The notes: generated from the sequence alone by a model not told the origin. A stretch of 40,321 nucleotides of DNA from Lingula anatina (GCF_001039355.2 NW_019773654.1:1-40321); one strand, 5' to 3'. Shown: positions 1-21,226, counted from the first letter of the stretch. Translations and numbers: made by a program.

Positions 1-162
1 TTAGAGTCGATGACTTTCAACATTTGATATATTTTCTTTTTACACTGAACCTTAGTTATTTATGTGAGCTCTAAATAAGGCATGCTCGTGTTTTCCTTCG
101 GTGTACATAAAGAAATTCAACAGAGAAATATTGTCATCCATAAATTTTAATTGTGCATAAGA

Positions 163-164
<2 letters not shown>

Positions 165-214
<50 letters not shown>

Positions 215-229
215 TTTTTTTTTTTTTTT
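165..229. repeat. (CT)n microsatellite followed by poly(T)
   Basis: About 20 CT dinucleotides run directly into 24 consecutive T. It is a simple repeat and the reading frames through it are artefacts. The flanks (1-164 and 230-926) are AT-rich and show no convincing exon. Confidence 0.97.
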
Positions 230-926
230 AGCAAATTTATGCAAAATCAGCAAAAACCTTAGTTTCTGTTGGGCCGTCTTGCATAGCGCAACGTCAGCAA
301 CGTAACAATTAATCTACATCATAAATGCGGTTTTTACGTGGTGATGTTGCTATAATCACCGGATAAGCTTCATCCAAGTTTGTTCATTTTACTGGCCTCA
401 GAATAGTCTGGATTTACTACAGATATTTCAAAAAGAGGGAAAAAACTTGTTCAAATCGGTGATTGCTACATTTCTATTTCATACCGTGCGTTGAATTATG
501 AATCGGCAAAAGGTTTGTTTCAGCGGAAAGATTTTCGTTTAAAAAACTTAGGTACTGATAAATAATTATTGATTCCAATTATTATAAATCTTAATAACGT
601 CCACCTATATTTATAAAAAGATATATATATAAAATCATAATCATCATCAATCACAACTTCTTCAAACGATGTAGGCGAATTTTTTTCCTCTGTCAGTTGT
701 CTTCGAATAACGCTGTTCTCGATGCCAGAATTGCTGCAACATTTAGAGAAATTTATCATGTTACTAGAACGCCATAATGAAGAATGAAATAAGTAAGCAT
801 ACAATGAAGTGATATTCAAATACAGTACATGTAGTGAGGCGTTCACAGTGAATGGTTAGCGGACGGCCTCACGATGCATCGTTTAGGCTAACTGAACCGT
901 GAACGTATAAAAAACTATGGATAGCT

Positions 927-965
927 CAGGGGCGGATCCAGGATTATTTGAAGAGGGGGCCGTGG
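927..965. mobile_element. Possible hAT-like DNA transposon end
   Basis: The motif CAGGGGCGGATCCAGGA, followed by a G-rich stretch, resembles the terminal inverted repeats of many non-autonomous hAT-type elements in invertebrates. Only this end is visible; no matching inverted end or target duplication was found nearby. It lies just downstream (minus-strand sense) of the possible exon at 969-1126, so that exon could be element cargo. Confidence 0.35.
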
Positions 966-968
966 ATG

Positions 969-1126
969 CTAAGCAACCTCCTCCCCCCCCTCCTCGGGAA
1001 GAGGTATATCAACATCTTCTTTTAGTCTTAACTCCCTGAGAAAAGCTGACTCTTCCTCTAAAAATGTTATTGCTGCTTCATATCGTAATGAATTTCCTCT
1101 TCTGTAAGTTCCACATTTGGTGCAAT
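969..1126 (-). CDS. Possible last coding exon of an unrecognised gene (51 aa)
   Basis: On the minus strand a good 3' splice site (TTATGTTTCAG, ending at 1127) opens a frame of 51 codons that ends at TAG (969-971). The 158-bp length fits a phase-1 intron. The peptide starts with a C-x2-C pair (CTKC), then a charged helix-like stretch (FLEEESAFLRELRLKE), and ends in an acidic tail (LPEEGGEEVA). I do not recognise the family. No upstream partner exon was identified, and a transposon-like end follows within about 10 bp of the stop, so a fragment inside a mobile element is equally possible. The acceptor, the phase and the absence of stops are seen; that it is a gene is inference. Confidence 0.35.
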
Positions 1127-1440
1127 CTGAAACATAACACATGAGGCGATTGTAAGAAGTTCCAAATTTTCGAAGGTTTTCAAAAATCAGCTGTGATATT
1201 CAGAGGAAAAACACCAACTGTCACATTAAATCAACATTCATATTTAACTTTTCTTTCAGATTATATGGTGAGGATAAGTATAGTGCCATATTCTGATGAT
1301 GGCAATAAACGTTCAATGGCAATAAAATCATCAAATCTCACCCAAATTTCTTTATCAGATGCACAGTTTACTATTTATAAATCACATAAATGCAAATAAG
1401 ATTCAGCTTATTTCTGGCTTTTACTTGGTTATATATAAAA

Positions 1441-1661
1441 GGACATTCAATAGAATAAAGGCACTTAACCAGCAGGTTAAAGGTCAGAATAATTCTTATG
1501 GAAAACACATGGTGGTGGGCAGTTGTCCACCACTTGGAAGATGGTGCCTTCAGAGTGGCATCAAGATGTTGAGGGTCAGCCAACAGGACCCTCAACAAAG
1601 CTGCAACATAATATTGCCAAAAAAGTCAGATGCAGAGTTTAAATTTGTGAAGAAAATAGAT
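1441..1661 (+). CDS. Partial gene: exon encoding a CBM20 (starch-binding) domain-like segment
   Basis: The translation around 1476-1661 reads VKGQNNSYGKHMVVGSCPPL, then GRW, and ends with an EFKFVKKID motif. This follows the carbohydrate-binding module 20 pattern: Tx(Y/x)G, a VVGS strand, x-LG-x-W, then a variable middle and a (V/E)(Y/F)KFV strand. The tryptophan usually seen in the middle strand is replaced (QQSCNIILP). CBM20 domains bind starch or glycogen; animal examples are laforin, STBD1 and GPCPD1, and I cannot say which type this is. Both ends are uncertain: the 5' edge may be an AG near 1440 or at 1475, and the 3' edge may be a GTGCGT donor after 1661. No companion exons were recognised, so it could also be a decayed copy. 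Confidence 0.5.
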
Positions 1662-2459
1662 GTGCGTATAATTTACCTAGTTTATATTAATTGTATGGCA
1701 AATTGAAATGGTTCTATCAAACAAATGTATGAAAGTATGTGTTGCGTCTCTCAGTCATTTTTTTTGTTTGTTTTTTTCTGTCCATTAGAATTGATGCTTG
1801 AATTACTTCTAGATAGGTCAAAAAGAAAATCAAGCCTTAAAAGAGATATAAACATTTTGTACACTTTGGTAGATTACAAGCATTGCCTTACACAGATGTT
1901 GATACTCAAAAATTTTCTTGAGGAAACTTGCCGTAATTACTTTTGTAATATATACTGTAGCAAAAGTAATGCCATCTATGTAATGATGAAATGCCTTCAT
2001 GAAGGAGTGGTTAAATTACATAATGTGTTATTTAATTTATAATATTTAATTTGTTTTATCTCTGTTTTTTATTCATCAGATATTTTGTTATGCAGATTAA
2101 GTGTATTGTACCAAGGTAATCCAGATTCAAGCACAGATAAATTGTATTGTTATGAAGATTTACTGTACTGTAATCCAGATTAACTGTATTGTTAGGCAGT
2201 TAAATTGTTTTTATCCAGATTAACTGCCCTGACAGTGGATATGAATGGTAGCCTAGGGCATTCATTAACAGGCATATTCATGTAATTTCTAAAGAAAATA
2301 TGCAATTTAGTGAGACTCCCCAGGAAGATAGATCGATCCAAATATCTATGGGAATGGTCCATTAGGGCAAAGGTGATGGTGTTAGGGGGAGAGGTAGATG
2401 TATTTCTGTGAAAAACCCTAAGTAATTATCCAGAAGCAGAAGCAGATTCTTATGTGTGA
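1662..2459. other. AT-rich non-coding stretch with a degenerate minisatellite
   Basis: No exon is convincing here. Around 2090-2230 there are four or five diverged copies of a 25-50 bp unit built on ATCCAGATTAACTGTATTGT. A candidate 3' splice site (CTGTCCATTAG, ending near 1788) precedes an open frame to 2042 that has no recognisable domain and does not continue the CBM20 pattern. Confidence 0.5.
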
Positions 2460-2474
2460 ATTTGTTCCACTGTG

Positions 2475-2703
2475 TTGTCAACTGACAAGCAGTGTCGAAC
2501 TTTGACAACCTGAACATCAAAATCAGTCGTCGGTCTTCACGGCCAGTAGTCTGTCTTGGACTACACATCAGAGGCAATTTGTCTCTTGATCCAGTGTTTC
2601 TATGCCGAGACCAGACCCTCTGCACGGTTCTGACTGAACAATTCAATTGTATCGATATTCTGACATTGCTTATATTCCGCCTCTTCAGGTTAATAACTTG
2701 CAC
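2475..2703 (-). pseudogene. Tc1/mariner-like transposase fragment (N-terminal DNA-binding region)
   Basis: The minus-strand translation contains NCSVRTVQRVWSRHRNTGS followed by a PRQTTGREDRRLI stretch. This is the usual order in Tc1-like transposases: a second helix-turn-helix recognition helix (VRTVQRVW), the RxxxTGS turn and an (R/x)PRxTTxxxDRxI linker. The match fades about 75 codons in, around 2480. The DDE/DDD catalytic domain is absent and the surrounding sequence is unrelated, so this is a truncated, inactive relic. Neither terminal inverted repeat was found. Confidence 0.75.
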
Positions 2704-4100
2704 CTATAACCGTTAGATAATTGCCTGTATCTTGCCATATTGGAGGAAGACAGGAATAACATTTGCTGTACATGTACAAGACCAACAATACAATTACATG
2801 GTATAGCGGTTTTATACTCATTAGTCACATTATAAGTAGACCAGGCATTATAACTACCCAAGATCTGACTACTTTTATTACTCTGAGTTAGGGGGTGACA
2901 CTTCTTTTGTCCAGTGTGTGTACATTTGTGAATGTACAAATAATTAAAGGAAAATAACTTAAATGACATATTCTTTGATTCACTTAGCATTTTATTTAAT
3001 TGATTTTAATAGCACTAATTCAAATCATCTTTAGTTTTGTGCTCTCAAATTTAAATGAGAAAAAAAATTTTTAACATATAAACCACTATGGTAACTTTTA
3101 TGGTTTTATGGTAACTTTTTTCATATTTCCATTGATTTTGGAAACATATTTCGTAATACTAATGTCTGATAATCCTCCCAACTTTGTTTGCAGCGTCATT
3201 TAGATTGTGTTGCACCGGCCTCGTTACAGAGATGAACATCACTTCCGGCCAGTTTATAACTCAAGGCAATCTAATTTGCATATAAGAGAAAAATCCATTT
3301 GTGTGCACATTTTCCATTATCCATTAAAAGCAATTTCCCTTCCGCTAAAAAATCCTCGAAAGACACGATCGACACGCGCTGTTTATTAATCAAATCAATA
3401 TAAATAACTTTCATATCACAGACGTGAATCACGTTTTCACGCCCAAGTCATAAAATTGTTAAATAGCGCCGATAACTGCACTTGCCCAAAGTAGGTCAAT
3501 TGCCTGTATAAAAATCCCATACGATTATCGATTTTTTGGGTAAGGACGGTTTTTGGGGAAGCACGCAAGAGAAAATTATCAAGATGTCAGCAAAATATTT
3601 GGGACTCTTGGAACCACTTAAGAGCAGAGTATAGTAAAAACTTTCTAAAGAGATAAAAACCAATTAACTTCTTTAGTTATGGGACATACAACTTGACAGA
3701 AATGACAAGAGAAGCTATATTCCATCTGTTTCTCCCTAAAATGTTACAGACCGCGTAAACTATTTAGCTGTCGAGATACGCGGAATATGATTCAGCACAC
3801 GATAGTGTTGAAGGAGTAAGGGGCAGAGTGGTTTGGATATAGGGAGGGGGGGGGGCTTACTCACGTCACTTTTTCCAGCCACTTCAGTCTGGGAGCTGGA
3901 AGTAAGGAACACATATGAAATAAATCTTAAAATTTTATATGTTTACAGTAGAAATATTTTTTAAGAAATACCAAGAGAAGAAGTATTTGGTTGAAGTTTC
4001 ACTTGATTTTTTTTATTTATTTATTTATTTATTTATTATTATTTTTTTTTTTTGCTATTATTTAAATATATGCACGTCCACGATACTGGGTAACAACAAT
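2704..4100. other. Non-coding stretch, no gene recognised
   Basis: Mostly AT-rich sequence with scattered short open frames of no recognisable content. Around 3190-3500 base composition is more balanced with some CpG, which could mark an old promoter, but no exon can be attached. A TTTA-type simple repeat with poly(T) sits near 4008-4053. Confidence 0.5.
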
Positions 4101-4124
4101 GGGACATTGGCAACATGGTGCCGA

Positions 4125-4425
4125 TCTTGTTAGCACGCTTTCCGCTTAGAATATGCATCGTATTTTGCTTTATATTCATAAAGTTTAGAAAATCTAACAT
4201 TAAACACATAAAAAAGTATTAGGAAAGAGTACACTTAACTTCACAGAGTTGGGAAAGCACGCTGCGATCCTGAATCGGCGGCTAAACAGCGACAACGTGA
4301 AATCGTCTCTTGTGTTCACGCTCTCCGTTAATAATATAGACATCTTCTTTTGCTTCATATTCATCAAGTTTGGAAAATGTAACATTAAACACATATGAAA
4401 TATCATGGAAGAGTACATTTAACCA
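4125..4425. repeat. Diverged tandem duplication, period about 184 bp
   Basis: The block from about 4125 to 4240 recurs from about 4308 to 4425. Matching landmarks are TCTTGT..CACGC, TTGCTT.ATATTCAT, AAGTTT.GAAAAT.TAACATT and AAACACATA..GAGTACA.TTAAC, offset by 183-185 bp. The copies differ at perhaps one base in six. Short open frames inside it have no known domain. Confidence 0.65.
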
Positions 4426-4640
4426 AGGATGCAAATCCCCCCCCCCCCCTTGGTGTGGAGTTTGGGGGCCTTCAGCGGGCCGCAAAAAAAATTGGTATTT
4501 TAGAGGGCGAACAGTGCCATTTGGTACGGTTTAGAACTATGTTTCAGCTAGTCAAAATTCTAATTTCAAGAGGGTACCAGAAATCGAAGGGGGGGGGGGG
4601 GGTCAGGACCCCCCTGATCCCCTCTCTAAATCCGTCACTG
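4426..4640. mobile_element. Probable relic of a G/C-run-bearing DNA transposon
   Basis: A 215-bp block starts with CAAGGATGCAAATCC plus a long C run and ends with a long G run plus CTAAATCCGTCACTG. The ends are weakly inverted (CAGTGACGGATTTAG against CAAGGATGCAAATCC) and resemble the CAG(T/G)G.CGGAT-type ends of hAT-like elements. No clear target duplication was seen. The homopolymer runs are prone to sequencing error. Confidence 0.35.
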
Positions 4641-5518
4641 TAATTGGTAGCTTTTTCTGCAGAAACATATGACCACATGCAATTCTTCATTTAACTTTTC
4701 GTGCATTTTAAAATCGCTATTATCTATCAACAAACTGAATAGAATACATATATCTTGTTAACATACAATCTTAAAAAGAACTGAAGTGACAATTCATTCA
4801 TTATGTGCATTGAAAGATGGCGTCCAACTAATACATTTTTCCAGAACTACACACTTAAAAAGCACGACTGTTGTTTTTTCTCTCTGTGTCTCTGCCTGAC
4901 TGCCTTGAATTCTTATTTATTTACCATTTTCAGGTGTTTGCGATCTTATTAAACTTGATCGTGTACAGAGTGAGAACTTGCCTAAGCTTTCAGGGCTGAA
5001 TAAGAAGGCCACCTGTTAACGTTGAAAAGTAACCGGTTTTTCTCACATAGTTAGATCATCATGTTGTGATGTTTCGCAAGTCATGGTGTTACGAGTTTGT
5101 TAACGATGCACGTTACAACATGATGTCATAAGCGCAGTTTTTTAGTCGAAGCGACTAGAATTCTTTGAAAGACGAAAAACGACGAAAAACACTTTCTGCA
5201 ATATTTTTTCAAATCAACGTAGAGATATGAAATTTGGACTGTTTGAGCTATCTTTATTTAAATCATGAGGCAAATATCAGTTACTCCACACATCTTTAAT
5301 TTCTAAAGAATTTATAGGATATTTCAAAATAGACTACTGTTATACTTATTTGATACATGTATATCTTTTATGACATATTTAATTTCAACAGAACTGAAAA
5401 GGGATATTTCAAAATAGAAATATAACTTTTAAGTACTAATAATGCACAAATATCTTTATCAAAATGAGTTATATCCGCAATAAGTTCATAAAACATTTTA
5501 TATCGATATACTGGAGCA
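4641..5518. other. AT-rich non-coding stretch
   Basis: No exon, structured RNA or clear repeat was recognised apart from short A/T runs. Confidence 0.5.
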
Positions 5519-5520
5519 CT

Positions 5521-5778
5521 GAAGACAGCGTGGTTTAACAAGAACACTTCCGGTCAGCGCAATACTGGACAGTGAAAGAGGCCCTGCACCCATCGTCTAC
5601 CCAGATTTTGTTGCCAAGGAAACCGAAGCTTTTGTTGAAGTCACAGCTGGAACGGGAGTACTTCTTGGCCACATTGATAGAAGTTATGACTCCACCGACN
5701 GGACTTTACTAAGATGCGTTATTTCTAATAAAGGAGATATCTCAAATTGTTACAGTGTTGCTACGGCGCAAAATTGAC
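5521..5778 (+). CDS. Unassigned open reading frame without start codon (86 codons)
   Basis: An uninterrupted frame begins after a stop at 5518-5520 and ends at TGA 5776-5778. It includes LPVSAILDSERGPAPIVYPD, AFVEVTAGTGVLLGHIDRSY and, beyond the unresolved base at 5700, a TLLRCVISNKGDISN stretch. The amino acid composition and codon use look protein-like, and the frame continues in phase across the N, so that N is probably one ambiguous base rather than a gap. There is no in-frame ATG, so if coding it is an internal or terminal exon. Candidate acceptors are GCACTGAAG near 5525 and CGGTCAG near 5555. No family recognised. It lies 0.6 kb upstream of the 505-aa gene on the same strand and could belong to it. 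Confidence 0.4.
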
Positions 5779-6176
5779 CTGTTGGCCGACTTCTTCGAGT
5801 TCTAACTCATTCATTTCTGCTTCCTAGCAAGTAAATCACACACTTCGAGACGCGTAGTGAACTCTGCTATCACGTCTTAATTTTTCACAAGCACGTATGA
5901 GGGCAATTGATCACAATTTATGAATTCCCGCGATGGCTGCGAAATTTACAAATTTCCGACCGCGACGTCATCTCAGCGCACGCGCTCCGTTCTGAATATT
6001 TACCTACGCGCAGCCAGTTGCCATATGACTGTAAAGGCTCGCCAGAAACACATCTTTTAAATACATTTTGATTTAAATCTTGACACTTCTACACAAAATT
6101 TGTATCATTCTGATATTGTAACGTTTAATAATTTTTTACCTGTTAAGTGTACTGAAATGTGTAACAATGACACTTG

Positions 6177-6177
<1 letters not shown>

Positions 6178-6211
<34 letters not shown>
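6178..6211. repeat. (ATT)n microsatellite
   Basis: About eleven ATT units. They lie just upstream of a strong 3' splice-site-like motif (ATCTTTTTTCAG, ending at 6224), which could be the end of a 5' UTR intron of the gene at 6358. Confidence 0.9.
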
Positions 6212-6213
<2 letters not shown>

Positions 6214-6357
6214 AATCTTTTTTCAGCTGCTGTCAACAGGTCGTGGATACACACTCAGCCGCGCCTCACCGTAACAGACGTATGTCATAGAACTCAGTTG
6301 ATTATGGCGTACTGTTGGATGTAAGAATTATTGTTGAGTACACGTCTGACTTCCAAT

Positions 6358-8184
6358 ATGGTGCACAAAATTAATGATTGTCCGGGAAACTGGAACATCA
6401 GAGACCTACTGCAGTTGTATGAAGAACGTTTGCTGGCATACGCGAAAAATTGCAATATCATTCAAGATGACAAAATGCTGAAACATACTGCCAGATACCA
6501 TGAAGAAGTTGCACATCTGCCGGTCACAGATCCAGAATTCGCAAATGGTTCCAATCTGGGTTTCCACCCTGAAACCGCAGAGCGAAGCATTATCGAACAT
6601 TGGTATCAGTATTCAAGTCAATTAACAAAAAATACGACCATCAATTATGTGAACGCTATTAATACATTTGAAGCACAACCAAAAGACGTCCATATACTGG
6701 ACAGAAAAGGGCACGAATTCGGAGATCCTCTGACTGTGTTCAACTTTATAATGCTATATAAAGACGAATGTGATCTAAACATAAATGAAAGCTGTATAAA
6801 GGCCAACATGATATTCAGCAACGAAGGAAGAGCAGCAAAACCATTCGCGGAAGCTGGCCGTTTTGCTCAAAAGAGAGTAAGGAAATACCTTTCAGTAGTT
6901 TTTTGTAAGGTTAATTAAAGGAAAAATTTTCATGTTAAATAATAATTCTGTTAGTGTACCGTTTGCGGTGATTGATACTTATGCTTTGTGTGCATTGCAT
7001 GCCTGTTTGGTTATACGTAAATTGTAAATTGACAGTTAATATGCATTACAGTTGACATATGTCTATTTGTTTCTGAATTTGTAGTAGTTTGCTGTTATTT
7101 TGCAAAATGTCTTTGAGTTATATGTCTTTTTCATTGTTGTTGTTGTAGAATTGGATATCAATTTTCTGTTCAATACCTCTCTAAGGAGAGAATGACGCCA
7201 AATGTTAACTTATCATTTCAGACTGCACCGTTGCCTAAAATGAGAAGAGAGTATACACCAGAGTTTATCATTCTTCTCCTGTTGGACGGTAAACTCGGTG
7301 ATTCCAAGACGGAAGTACTACAATTACTGAAAAGGAAACGCGTGATATCCTCGGGGCTGTTTGACGCTTTAATGAACCTTATAAATGAACAACAAGTACC
7401 CTCAGCTATTGCACGGTGCGACGAAGTAGTTCAGCAAAGGGACGATGAACATACGACAGATGTATTTCGATATCTTCTTTTTTCTCTCTCACATCCTATT
7501 GAATTTGTGCTCAAAATTTACGCCGCAGTATTATCAGATAACATCGTTTCCAACAACGAGCTTCAAGACCCTCCTGCGGTGAATGGTTTTACCATAAACA
7601 TCCAGAAATTTTCAAATGACACACAACAACTGAAAACAGACGACCCCAGTGAAACGGAAGACAAACAAGGTTTGACATCAACATCGTCGAAACGCAAGGA
7701 GGAACTCCTTACAGTGCAAGTATATCTATTCGATAAGATTGTGGAAGACGTGCGTAGGCCACTGATGTCAACAACTTCGGAGGAAGAGGCGTCACCAGTG
7801 ACTTCTTCCTCAGACTCGTCTACAAGCCTATCTCAGTCAGATAGTTTGAGTTCTCTAGAGTGGGAGGACTCTTCAAACGATACACCCCGTCAGCTACTAG
7901 ACTTACTAATGGGACTCGAGGCATTGCCCCCTGCTTTGTTTATTATTCATGTTTCTATTAAAGCTGAAATGATCAAATCCGACGAAGGACCGGAGAAAAG
8001 CTTGCCACGATTTGCGACTTCAAGTCTCAGTGGTTCAGATACAAACGAGGACAACGGAAATGACACCTTGTCTCCAAAGAAAGCAGATAAAAAATATCAG
8101 ACTTTCAACTATAACATTAATTTCGAGCAAATTATGATTATGGAACTCTCAAGCAAAAAGGTTTATGAGCAGGAGAAAATTTGA
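6358..8184 (+). CDS. Unrecognised two-exon gene, 505-aa acidic Ser-rich protein
   Basis: Proposed exons are 6358-6876 (173 aa) and 7186-8184 (332 aa plus TGA). The start is the ATG at 6358 in good context (A at -3, G at +4); the frame is open upstream only to TTG codons. The intron (309 bp) uses AGA|GTAAGG and a pyrimidine-rich CTCTCTAAG|GAG acceptor, both phase 0. The alternative acceptor TTGTTGTAG at 7148 gives the wrong phase with this donor. The protein begins MVHKINDCPGNWNIRDLLQL and is mixed and globular for about 300 residues. It has an acidic Ser-rich patch near residues 370-405 (SSSDSSTSLSQSDSLSSLEW) and ends in a folded-looking tail. No signal peptide, membrane span, zinc finger or catalytic motif is visible. 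I do not recognise the family; a lineage-specific gene or an old element or viral gene are both possible. Confidence 0.6.
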
Positions 8185-9868
8185 AAAATGTGACTTGATT
8201 GTCCTGATTTTTCATTTTTCACATATTGGCATTTTGCAATGTGTGACTTGGAAGTGGCATGGGCATGGAGCCACATAGTAGTTACATTATCTGAATGTCC
8301 ACGTTATCTATAATAGATAATTAAAAGTTGGTGGGGATAATGCTGAAAAACATCATGTAATAATTATAATATTACATCATAATTAACAAAAAAGCCCATT
8401 TTGTTCACTGCGTTACAAACGCCATGAAGGAAGACTGTGCTATTTATAATTTCGTAATCTTACATACAGCTCAAATTGGAAAACGGGCTTGATTGGGGTA
8501 TTTTTGTTTTGACTGTATGGATTTTTTTCTTTTCTTTCTTTTTTTGTGTGGCATTTTCAATGTGTGAATGTAAACTCTCATGGACCTAAAACCTTATGCT
8601 AGTTATATATATATATATATTGCTCATATCCGCATTACCTGTTGTTCCTACATGTAATTGAATTTGGTGATGGTTTTGCTTTTTCGCTTAATGATTTATT
8701 GCATCAAAATTGTTTAAGTTGGAGGGGGAGTGGAGGAGAAAATCGGGGAGGGGTGTGCTGAAAAATTTTGAGGAAAATTAGGGGAGTCGTGCAATTTGAA
8801 AAAGACGGACAACGGGGATGGGGATGCTAAGAAAAGTTATTCTGACTCTATATGTGAATTAATGTTTTTTCATCATTCCATGAAGTTTTCGTTAAATATC
8901 TATAAATTCAATCATAATAAATGTTTTTTTACACCTCACCATGCGTAATATTAAAATAGAACGTTTGGCATTGATCTGTTTTAATGCATTTTTATGATGT
9001 ATATACCGTCGTTCATACAAGGTTTCATATCTCACTAGAATACATGTATGTATAAAATACCAATGTAACAGTTTGTTTACAGTTCTGTAATAGAAAGCAA
9101 TGTCCAGCACGCAAGAAGTGAAGACAGAAAGTCTTTATTTTTCATCAATTACAGATTTCATAAGTTTACTAATAAAACATTAAACTAAACATTAAATTAA
9201 TAAAAATAACTAAATAATTAGGGTTAAATAAAATAATATAACTTAATACTAAATAAAAGATCAATTTACCTGTAATAGAAAGCAATGTCTAGCCCACGAG
9301 AAGTAAAGAAAGTGATGAAAACAGACAAAGGAAATTAGCGGGTCAAGGCTTTAAACCAATGAAAAGCGAGAACATAAAGACAGAAAACAAGGAATAGGAA
9401 AGCAAGCAGGGAAGACTGAAAATAAGGAACGTAAATATAAAACGGAATAGACGGAAAAATGATAAAATAAATAACGAAATAAGCAACCAAGTACTACTAC
9501 TTCATCAACAAATCTTTTCTGATTCTTTACATCTTTCGACTTTCTCTTCGCGCTAGAAATTTTTAAGAATGAATGGAATAAATTTTGTAGCATTCACTAT
9601 CCACAGTTTAATCCTGTACGTCTTATTAAAAAGAGCCTACAATGGAGAGAAAAATCTCAATGTTTACATTCAAAGTTATTTTGTCAAACCATTCAATTTT
9701 TACATGAAAAGTTTCATTCAAGTTCCCACATGAGTGGAGTGTTTTTGACACACTTTTTAAATAATTAACTTCTGGAACCCTTCATTGGGAGAAAAAAAAA
9801 AAAAAAAAACAGTACGTGTCAGTGCTGATCGTTTTGATAAAGCTTTGCAGAATCACTTTGTTTTTTAT
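8185..9868. other. AT-rich non-coding stretch
   Basis: It probably includes the 3' UTR of the preceding gene; a variant ATTAAA signal lies at 8320-8325. An (AT)n run lies near 8612-8630 and an 18-base A run at 9792-9809. The phrase CTGTAATAGAAAGCAATGTC is repeated near 9083 and 9270 with similar following sequence (GAAGT.AAGA), a diverged duplication of about 187 bp. No exon was recognised. Confidence 0.5.
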
Positions 9869-10636
9869 GTACATACACAGATGTGTCTGTACATATAGCC
9901 ATCACCTGCGTCTGTCGTCGCCGTCGCCGTCGCCGTGCACTTTTACCGATAACACGATAAGTGGAAAACCGTTTTTTCTTTTGGTTTGAAACTTACAGAA
10001 TTGATGAATATTCATAATACGCAGGTCAAGTTCGAAAATCAGCATGATCGGGCCATTTTTAGGGTAATTATGCTGTTTTTTCACTTTTTTCAGCATATAT
10101 GCAGCACCGATAACACAATAAGTGGAAAACCATTTTACCTTTCGGCTTGAAACTTACAGAACTGATGAATATTCATAATACGCAGGTCAAGTTCGAAAAT
10201 CAGCATGATCGGGCCATTTTTAGGGAAGTTATGCTGTTTTTTCACTTTTTTCAGCATATATGCAGCACCGATAACATGATAAGTGGAAAACCATTTTACC
10301 TTTTGGCTTGAAACTTACAAAACTGATAAATATTCATAATACGCAGATCAAGTTCGAAAATCAGCATGATCGGGCCATTTTTAGGGAATGTGGTTTTTTC
10401 ACTTTTTTCAGCATATATGCAGCACCGATAACACGATAGATGGAAAACCATATTACTTTTTGGCTTGAAACTTATGAAACTGATGAATATTCATAATACG
10501 CAGGTCAAGTTCGAAAATCAGCATGATCGGGCCATTTTTAGGGAAGTTATGCTGTTTTTTCACTTTTTTCAGCATTTATGCAGCAACGATAACATGATAA
10601 GTGGAAAACCATTTTACCTTTTGGCTTGAAACTTAC
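9820..10636 (+). mobile_element. Pearl-like (non-autonomous Helentron-type) element with 161-bp core repeats
   Basis: The order is a head sequence (AGTGCT...AAAGCTTT), then a hairpin (9869-9879 against 9882-9892, one mismatch, 2-bp loop), then a CGTCGC-type microsatellite, then tandem cores starting at 9945, 10106, 10267, 10424 and 10585. Periods are 161, 161, 157 and 161 bp, and the last copy is cut at 10636. The core contains TTCGAAAATCAGCATGATCG and a CTGTTTTTTCACTTTTTTCAGC tail. A second relative with the same order lies at about 22820-23266. The architecture matches bivalve pearl elements; the family name is inference. The element breaks off exactly at the N at 10637. Confidence 0.75.
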
Positions 10637-10637
10637 A
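10637..10637. other. Unresolved base at an abrupt sequence change (possible contig join)
   Basis: The fifth core repeat is read normally to GAAACTTACA and then, after the N, the sequence no longer follows the repeat. This suggests a join made inside a tandem repeat rather than a single miscalled base. DHX38 exons upstream of the first visible one are missing on the 5' side. Confidence 0.5.
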
Positions 10638-20666
<10,029 letters not shown>

Positions 20667-20758
20667 TGTGGTGGGCCAGCACCTCGGGTTGGATTTAGAT
20701 ATCTTGAAAGTCATCACCAAATGAAATGTTTTTAAATGGGGGAGGAGGGGAATGGAAC

Positions 20759-20764
20759 AATAAA
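20759..20764 (+). terminator. Candidate polyadenylation signal for DHX38 (AATAAA)
   Basis: An AATAAA lies 93 bp downstream of the DHX38 stop codon, the first canonical signal after the CDS. A later one near 21537 is also possible. Position only; cleavage is not shown. Confidence 0.55.
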
Positions 20765-21226
20765 GTCATTGTCATGGAAGGATTTAATCTGAAGTTTTTT
20801 ATCAAAATGACCAGGAATTCTCCTCGTGTTGTGTAAAATTGGCAGTTAGAATTCTGAGGTGAACCTTGAAAAAAAGCCATTCTGCGTCCTGTTTGATACA
20901 GAATCCTAGTTGACGGTTAAAAAAGGAGAAATGGTGTCAGTCAAGTGATTTAGAAGCTCTGTGCAGTAATAAGAACTTGATTTAAAGCTCAAGGCTACTT
21001 GCAACTGTTTGCAGGAAGTGAATATCTTTACACTTAAAGTTAAAAACATTAAGACCAAACACACTGATTGGATATTATGTATATGCACCTGATTAATGTA
21101 TATATGTATATATAATGAGTTGAGTATTATTCTCAAGGGCATGTGTTTCATCATGCACTTTACACTACTGGTACTGTAGATGCCCCAAAGTTGTGATATT
21201 GTAGGACTCTTTCTTGCTGTAAAATG

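Noticed and set aside
1725-2042. 105-codon frame as a second exon of the CBM20 gene
   Set aside because: It has a fair acceptor near 1788 but its translation does not continue the CBM20 fold and is Leu/Asn/Cys-rich like random AT-rich sequence.
4591-4605. Long G run as a possible G-quadruplex regulator
   Set aside because: A single homopolymer run within a probable transposon relic; no spaced G-tracts near a promoter.
7149-7191. Acceptor TTGTTGTAG at 7148 for the second exon of the 505-aa gene
   Set aside because: With the good donor at 6876 it reaches a stop (CTC TAA) after 11 codons; the acceptor ending at 7185 keeps the frame.
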